Shown here: positions 60,503-64,000 of the stretch, piece by piece
How the letters are laid out: each line of letters opens with the position of its first letter
Position numbering within the stretch: position 1 is the stretch's first letter
Assembly: GCA_019638575.1 (NCBI GenBank)
Contig: JAHBTN010000001.1
Coordinates: 248,001 to 312,000, forward strand
Length of the DNA: 64,000 nt
Source: Ferruginibacter sp.
Lineage (GTDB): Bacteria; Bacteroidota; Bacteroidia; Chitinophagales; Chitinophagaceae
Direction: 5' to 3'
The notes under the pieces: model-generated
Databases searched by the model: none
The model's input: the letters and a program-made list of their open reading frames with translations, nothing else
What the model was told of the DNA's origin: nothing
Position numbers and translations under genes: made by a program

Positions 60503-60868
60503 TTAATTTTGGAGAATGAACACCAACCTCGGTGAAATGAGTAATTTAAAAAAGCTTACCCCCCCCCCGAGTTTATTTAAAAAAATGTCAAGCCTTAATC
60601 GTTGTTCCAATAGAAATTGGACAACTTCATTCTCAAATTTATCAGACATATGATCATGCTCCATATTACTTTTATTTGTTTCCATTAACCATTCCATACT
60701 TACTTTAAAAGTATTTGAAACTCGTTGTATAATATGTATCCCCGGATTAGCTCTTCCTGATTCGTACCTGCTATAAGAAGATTGATTCATCAGTAATTTA
60801 TCAGCCATTTCAATTTGAGTAAGTTTCAATTGTTTTCTTAAATTTTTTATTTTATTTCCAAAACTCAT
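60503..60868 (-). CDS. XRE-family transcriptional regulator with a G10 tract
   Basis: About 121 residues; ATG 60868 (MSFGNKIKNLRKQLKL) is preferred to one three codons upstream. A Cro/C1-type HTH (about 3-60) shows LTQIEMADKLLMNQSSYSRYESG, in part. A helical tail follows (EWLMETNKSN, VVQFLLEQRLRLDIFLNKL). A run of ten G (plus-strand C at 60559-60568) encodes GGG near the end. With nine G the frame stops at once after GGG; with eleven it ends a few codons later. It diverges from the small secreted protein gene and probably controls it. Confidence 0.83.
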   Translation of the reverse strand: MSFGNKIKNLRKQLKLTQIEMADKLLMNQSSYSRYESGRANPGIHIIQRVSNTFKVSMEWLMETNKSNMEHDHMSDKFENEVVQFLLEQRLRLDIFLNKLGGGVSFFKLLISPRLVFILQN

Positions 60869-60891
60869 AGGTAACAAGAATTAAATTTTAT

Positions 60892-60944
60892 ATGCATTAA
60901 TATAATAAATTTATGCAATAAATGCATTGTTTACAAATAAATTT
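60892..60944. promoter_or_regulatory. Candidate operator region of the XRE regulator
   Basis: Two ATGCAT palindromes at 60892-60897 and 60922-60927 lie exactly 30 bp apart, with ATGCAA between them and AAATTTAT/ATAAATTT inverted arms at 60907-60914 and 60937-60944. The region is very AT-rich, so some of this may be chance. Confidence 0.35.
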
Positions 60945-60985
60945 AATGTGAAATTTATTTTTTTAACTTAAAACCAATTTAAACA

Positions 60986-61246
60986 ATGAAAAAATTATTA
61001 TTTTCCCTGTTTCTAACAGGCATTATGTTTGTTGCTAATGCAGCAACCATTGAGACATCAGTTACAAACAATCGCCCGAACCAGGTTATTAATCCTTCTG
61101 AAATTAATTATGTCTGGGAACTTCAATTTAGCTGCGATGGTGGAGAGACATGGGGTACAGTGTGTTGTTTTAATACTCAGCAGGAAGCTATAGATTTTTG
61201 GAATACACACCAGGACATGCTTTGTGGATGGACTATTGAAGATTAA
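60986..61246 (+). CDS. Small secreted four-cysteine protein
   Basis: An 86-residue protein with a classic signal peptide (1-19, ending ANA) and a mature part of about 67 residues. It carries Cys50, Cys60, Cys61 and Cys80, enough for two disulfides. Tryptophans and acidic residues are frequent (YVWELQFSCDGGETWGTVCC in part; C-terminus CGWTIED). I recognise no family. It diverges from the XRE regulator and is followed by a strong hairpin, then a GLPGLI protein and a receptor-like protein. It could be a secreted signal, bacteriocin-like peptide or receptor ligand; none is shown. Confidence 0.78.
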   Translation: MKKLLFSLFLTGIMFVANAATIETSVTNNRPNQVINPSEINYVWELQFSCDGGETWGTVCCFNTQQEAIDFWNTHQDMLCGWTIED

Positions 61247-61258
61247 TTAAGAACTAAA

Positions 61259-61298
61259 AGTTACCTGTTGCATCTTTTTATACATGCAACAGGTAACT
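61259..61298 (+). other. 15-bp perfect hairpin between the small protein and GLPGLI genes
   Basis: AGTTACCTGTTGCAT (61259-61273) pairs perfectly with ATGCAACAGGTAACT (61284-61298) around a 10-nt loop. A T run is lacking, so it is more likely an mRNA-stabilising or processing structure, or a leaky terminator, setting different levels for the genes on its two sides. Confidence 0.65.
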
Positions 61299-61315
61299 CT
61301 AAATTAAATAAAAGT

Positions 61316-62125
61316 ATGAAAACAAACTTATTACTTCTATGCACTTTCTTGTTGATCAGACAAGTAATTTTTGCTCAAACCGACTCCTCAAGTGTATTAC
61401 TTGCAAAATATGATTTTTCGATATTAAATGATACAACAAACCAAAATGCCAATAGGCATACCGATATAATGCTTTTAGATATAAGAAAAAACTTTTCCAT
61501 ATTTTACAGCTACTTAAAGCATCTTGGTCAAAAACAATCAAATGAAGCTAATAATATTCAGATTTCCGGTACAACAGTTAAAGCTTCAACTCGAATTCCT
61601 TTTGCTGATAAAGAATCTGAATATATTGAAATAAATTATGAAGCAAATAATTATAAGGTATATGACTGGATTTCAAAGCAGCCACATTATTATGAAGACA
61701 GCCTAATCAAACCTCAATGGGTACTATGGCCAGATACGGTTACTATTTTAAATGTACCCTGCCAAAAAGCAACTACATCATACAGGGGTAGAAACATTAT
61801 TGCTTGGTTTGCAAAAAATATTCCATTACAATATGGCCCATGGCTATATAATGGCTTGCCTGGGTTAATTATGAAACTGGAAGATGACCGTAATCAGTTT
61901 TCATTTATTTGCAGGGAAATAGTTACAAAAGTAGAGAAAGAGCCTGCTTTTGTACCTTATAAAAATCCAGAAAAAATATCAAAGAAATTAGCACAGGAAA
62001 GAAAACGCCTTCGCCAAGAAGACCCTATTGCTTCTAGTCAAAAAGAATGGGGAATATCTTTTAGCTATGGTGATAGTAATAAACCTCATAAAAAGAGGGC
62101 ATATAACCCAATAGAACTTCAATGA
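61316..62125 (+). CDS. GLPGLI family protein
   Basis: A 269-residue exported protein; ATG 61316 gives a signal peptide (about 1-20, ending FAQ) and follows the hairpin, whereas an upstream ATG lies inside it. The family signature LYNGLPGLIMKLED is present, preceded by IIAWFAKNIPLQYGPW. GLPGLI proteins are Bacteroidota envelope proteins of unknown function, often beside TonB-receptor-like genes. Here the next gene starts with a 4-bp overlap (ATGA), so the two are translationally coupled. Confidence 0.86.
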   Translation: MKTNLLLLCTFLLIRQVIFAQTDSSSVLLAKYDFSILNDTTNQNANRHTDIMLLDIRKNFSIFYSYLKHLGQKQSNEANNIQISGTTVKASTRIPFADKESEYIEINYEANNYKVYDWISKQPHYYEDSLIKPQWVLWPDTVTILNVPCQKATTSYRGRNIIAWFAKNIPLQYGPWLYNGLPGLIMKLEDDRNQFSFICREIVTKVEKEPAFVPYKNPEKISKKLAQERKRLRQEDPIASSQKEWGISFSYGDSNKPHKKRAYNPIELQ

Positions 62126-64000
62126 AGTTATTCAGCAAATTAATAGTTTTTATTACTGTACTCTTTTTATTTCCCAAATTATTGCCTGCCCAAATTTTTA
62201 AATTAACGGGTAGAATAACTGATAGTAGCGGCCAGGCAATTGCTAATGCCAGTATCAGCATTATTAACAAAACTTCTCTTAATGTAGTTGCTTACACCAT
62301 TAGCAACAAAACAGGGAACTTTAGCATTATAATTGACTCAGTCGACAAAAGGAGAATTAGCATAAGTTGCATAGGGTATAAAAAAATTGAAGAAAACATT
62401 AGTACCGCAGCTCATAAGGATACGTATATTTTAGAAAAAATACTAACCTTGTTGCCCAATGTTACAATTATAAATAAACCTATAAGCATACAAGGCGACA
62501 CCATAAATTATACTACTAGTTTTTTTACAAACTCACAAGACAGGGTAATTGGAGATGTAATTGCCAATCTGCCAGGTATTGAAATAGATGCCAATGGAAG
62601 AATTACTTACAATGGAAACCCAATAAGTCATTATTATATTGACGGACTTGATTTATTAGGCACAAAGTACAATATAGCCAACAACAATATTCCAGCCGAT
62701 ATAGTTGAAAAGATTCAGCTTTTAAACAGGCACCAGCCAATAAAAGCGCTTGATAGTTTTGCAAAGGGTAATGAAATTGCCATCAATTTAAAACTAAAAG
62801 CGAAAGCAAAAAATCGGTTAATAAGTAAAGCAAAACTGGGCTTAGGTATCGCCCCCCTACTTTGGGACAATGAGGTTACTACTATGAATTTTAGAAAAAA
62901 TCTGCAACTGATTGGTGCTTATAAGAATAATAATGCAGGCAATTACTTATATACCGAAGTTGATGAGGTGGCGGCAGCAGTACCACTCGGAGAACAAATT
63001 AATGAGGCTGCCGATTCTAAATTATTAAATCTTGTTAATTTGCCGGGCATCAACCTTACAACTAAAAGATATAGGTTCAATAATTCGCACCTGTTACATT
63101 TTAATATTTTATACCAGTTAAAAAACAAAGCGCAGCTTAAACTAAATACCAGCGAATACATTGATAAGACACAGAAAGAAGGGAAAAATGAAACCTATAT
63201 CTATTTACCAGCAGATACCATAAGCTTTAATGAAACTTATAAAACGGTTGTTTCAGAAAAAAAGTTTAAAACTGAATTGAACTATACTATCAATAAAGAA
63301 AAATACTATTTGAACAATAAGCTGGTTTATAAAAACAATTATATTTTTGAAGACGGGTCTGTGCATACTTCTCAAAATAACCTGCAGAGCCTGGTATCAA
63401 ACTTAAATGATTTAAACAATGACTTTATAGTAACCAAAGTAAAAAACAAAAATGTAATAAGTATAAGCAGTAAGTTAATCTACAGCTCAGCTCCTCAGGA
63501 ACTGGATGTGCAGCCTGGTTCATTTGCCGATGTTTTTAATGGACGCATGGGGTTTCAGCTATTGACACAAAAAACACGTTTAAAAAATTTCCTTACAAAC
63601 ACAGCCATAAAATTTATCCGAAAAAAGAAAAATTTTCAATATGAAAGCAAGTTGGGTATTAAAACAGCCGGTATACATCTTCAGTCATTTTTTACAGAGC
63701 CATCAAACAGCTCTGGTCAGTTGACGGCTGACAGTTTAAATAATAATATAGCCTGGTCAACTCTAAATCCGTATTTACAGACTGCTTTTAGTATAGAAAA
63801 AAACAGGAAGAAAATTGAACTTTCATTACCTACAGAAATCAATATAACCATAAAAAAGAATTTACTAACCGCTGGCAAAACATCTTACACAAACACGTTC
63901 TTTAACCCACGAATAAACATAAATATTCCTGTTTCTCCTTTATTTGAGATACAGGCGGGTTTTACCAAACAAACCGATATAAAATCAGTTTCAGAAATAT
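62122..64000 (+). CDS. TonB-receptor-like outer-membrane protein, partial
   Basis: The frame stays open from ATG 62122 to the window end (626 codons), so the 3' part is missing. The signal peptide (about 1-23, ending LPAQ) is followed by a carboxypeptidase-regulatory-like beta-sandwich (about 25-105, LTGRITDSSGQAIANASISI). A plug-like domain (about 115-215, VIGDVIANLPGIEIDANGRI in part, with YYIDGLDLLG) and a beta-rich barrel region come next. The start overlaps the GLPGLI stop. It probably forms an outer-membrane barrel; ligand unknown. Confidence 0.83.
   Translation, partial: MKLFSKLIVFITVLFLFPKLLPAQIFKLTGRITDSSGQAIANASISIINKTSLNVVAYTISNKTGNFSIIIDSVDKRRISISCIGYKKIEENISTAAHKDTYILEKILTLLPNVTIINKPISIQGDTINYTTSFFTNSQDRVIGDVIANLPGIEIDANGRITYNGNPISHYYIDGLDLLGTKYNIANNNIPADIVEKIQLLNRHQPIKALDSFAKGNEIAINLKLKAKAKNRLISKAKLGLGIAPLLWDNEVTTMNFRKNLQLIGAYKNNNAGNYLYTEVDEVAAAVPLGEQINEAADSKLLNLVNLPGINLTTKRYRFNNSHLLHFNILYQLKNKAQLKLNTSEYIDKTQKEGKNETYIYLPADTISFNETYKTVVSEKKFKTELNYTINKEKYYLNNKLVYKNNYIFEDGSVHTSQNNLQSLVSNLNDLNNDFIVTKVKNKNVISISSKLIYSSAPQELDVQPGSFADVFNGRMGFQLLTQKTRLKNFLTNTAIKFIRKKKNFQYESKLGIKTAGIHLQSFFTEPSNSSGQLTADSLNNNIAWSTLNPYLQTAFSIEKNRKKIELSLPTEINITIKKNLLTAGKTSYTNTFFNPRININIPVSPLFEIQAGFTKQTDIKSVSEI

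Overview
The window is a gene-dense, AT-rich chromosomal segment of a Bacteroidota bacterium, most likely family Chitinophagaceae. The case rests on gliding/secretion genes gldD and gldE beside ssb and mutY, two DUF3078 proteins, a DUF3098 protein, DUF3109, the long IspG form, a fused BatB-BatC protein, a GLPGLI-family protein followed by a TonB-receptor-like protein, and promoters of the Bacteroidota type (TAnnTTTG at -7, often TTG/TTTG 16-21 bp upstream). The species assignment is inference; no rRNA, tRNA, CRISPR array or transposase gene was seen. Layout. 1-3.8 kb (+): rplS, a 42-residue lipoprotein, tatA, gatA, an MltD-like transglycosylase. 3.8-10.2 kb (-): pabB, a poly-aspartate protein, purA, clpX, an MsbA-like ABC exporter. 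10.3-12.0 kb (+): rbfA and a LolC/E-type permease. 12.1-12.9 kb (-): the N-terminal half of a split transketolase without its partner. 13.2-21.3 kb: a WecA/TagO transferase, frr, a cytosolic trypsin-like protease, an EamA transporter, mscL, two tandem DUF3078 genes, scpA and a pirin. 21.3-28.4 kb (-): an L,D-transpeptidase-like protein, dxs, an M23 peptidase and leuS. 28.7-33.6 kb (+): ftsX, DUF3098, uppP, a lipoprotein, an MFS transporter and an MBL hydrolase. 33.6-44.6 kb: DUF3108, a flippase-like membrane protein, ruvC, a histidine kinase/response regulator pair, HIT, greA, a 2-hydroxyacid dehydrogenase, RidA, a 3HCDH-like protein, tsaB, an ArsR regulator with a CstB-like persulfide enzyme, and an LpxL-like acyltransferase. 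44.7-57.0 kb (-): nadB, ispG, batB-batC, a class D beta-lactamase, DUF3109, a TlpA-like protein, gldD, gldE, ssb and mutY. 57.2-60.3 kb (+): HU, a TPR protein, a 29-residue AURKAIP1/COX24-like protein and RNase G. 60.5-64.0 kb: an XRE regulator diverging from a small secreted four-cysteine protein, a GLPGLI protein and a receptor-like protein cut by the window end. Most genes are housekeeping: translation (rplS, gatA, frr, rbfA, leuS, tsaB), envelope building (WecA, UppP, MltD, L,D-transpeptidase, acyltransferase, FtsX, Lol-type permease) and isoprenoids (dxs, ispG). The most unusual signal is in leuS: a 600-bp, exactly 200-codon, in-frame insertion at 26223-26822. It encodes a DUF559 (PD-(D/E)XK-type) endonuclease domain with apparently intact acidic residues. 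Perfect 11-bp inverted repeats (GACCTCTCCCC/GGGGAGAGGTC) bound it, and each is followed by a nested hairpin. It looks like a small mobile element living as a translated insert inside an essential tRNA synthetase. The second candidate system is the terminal cluster (60.5-64 kb): regulator, small secreted cysteine protein, a strong 15-bp intercistronic hairpin, GLPGLI protein and receptor-like protein. The regulator gene carries a G10 tract at which a one-base change would alter its C-terminus.
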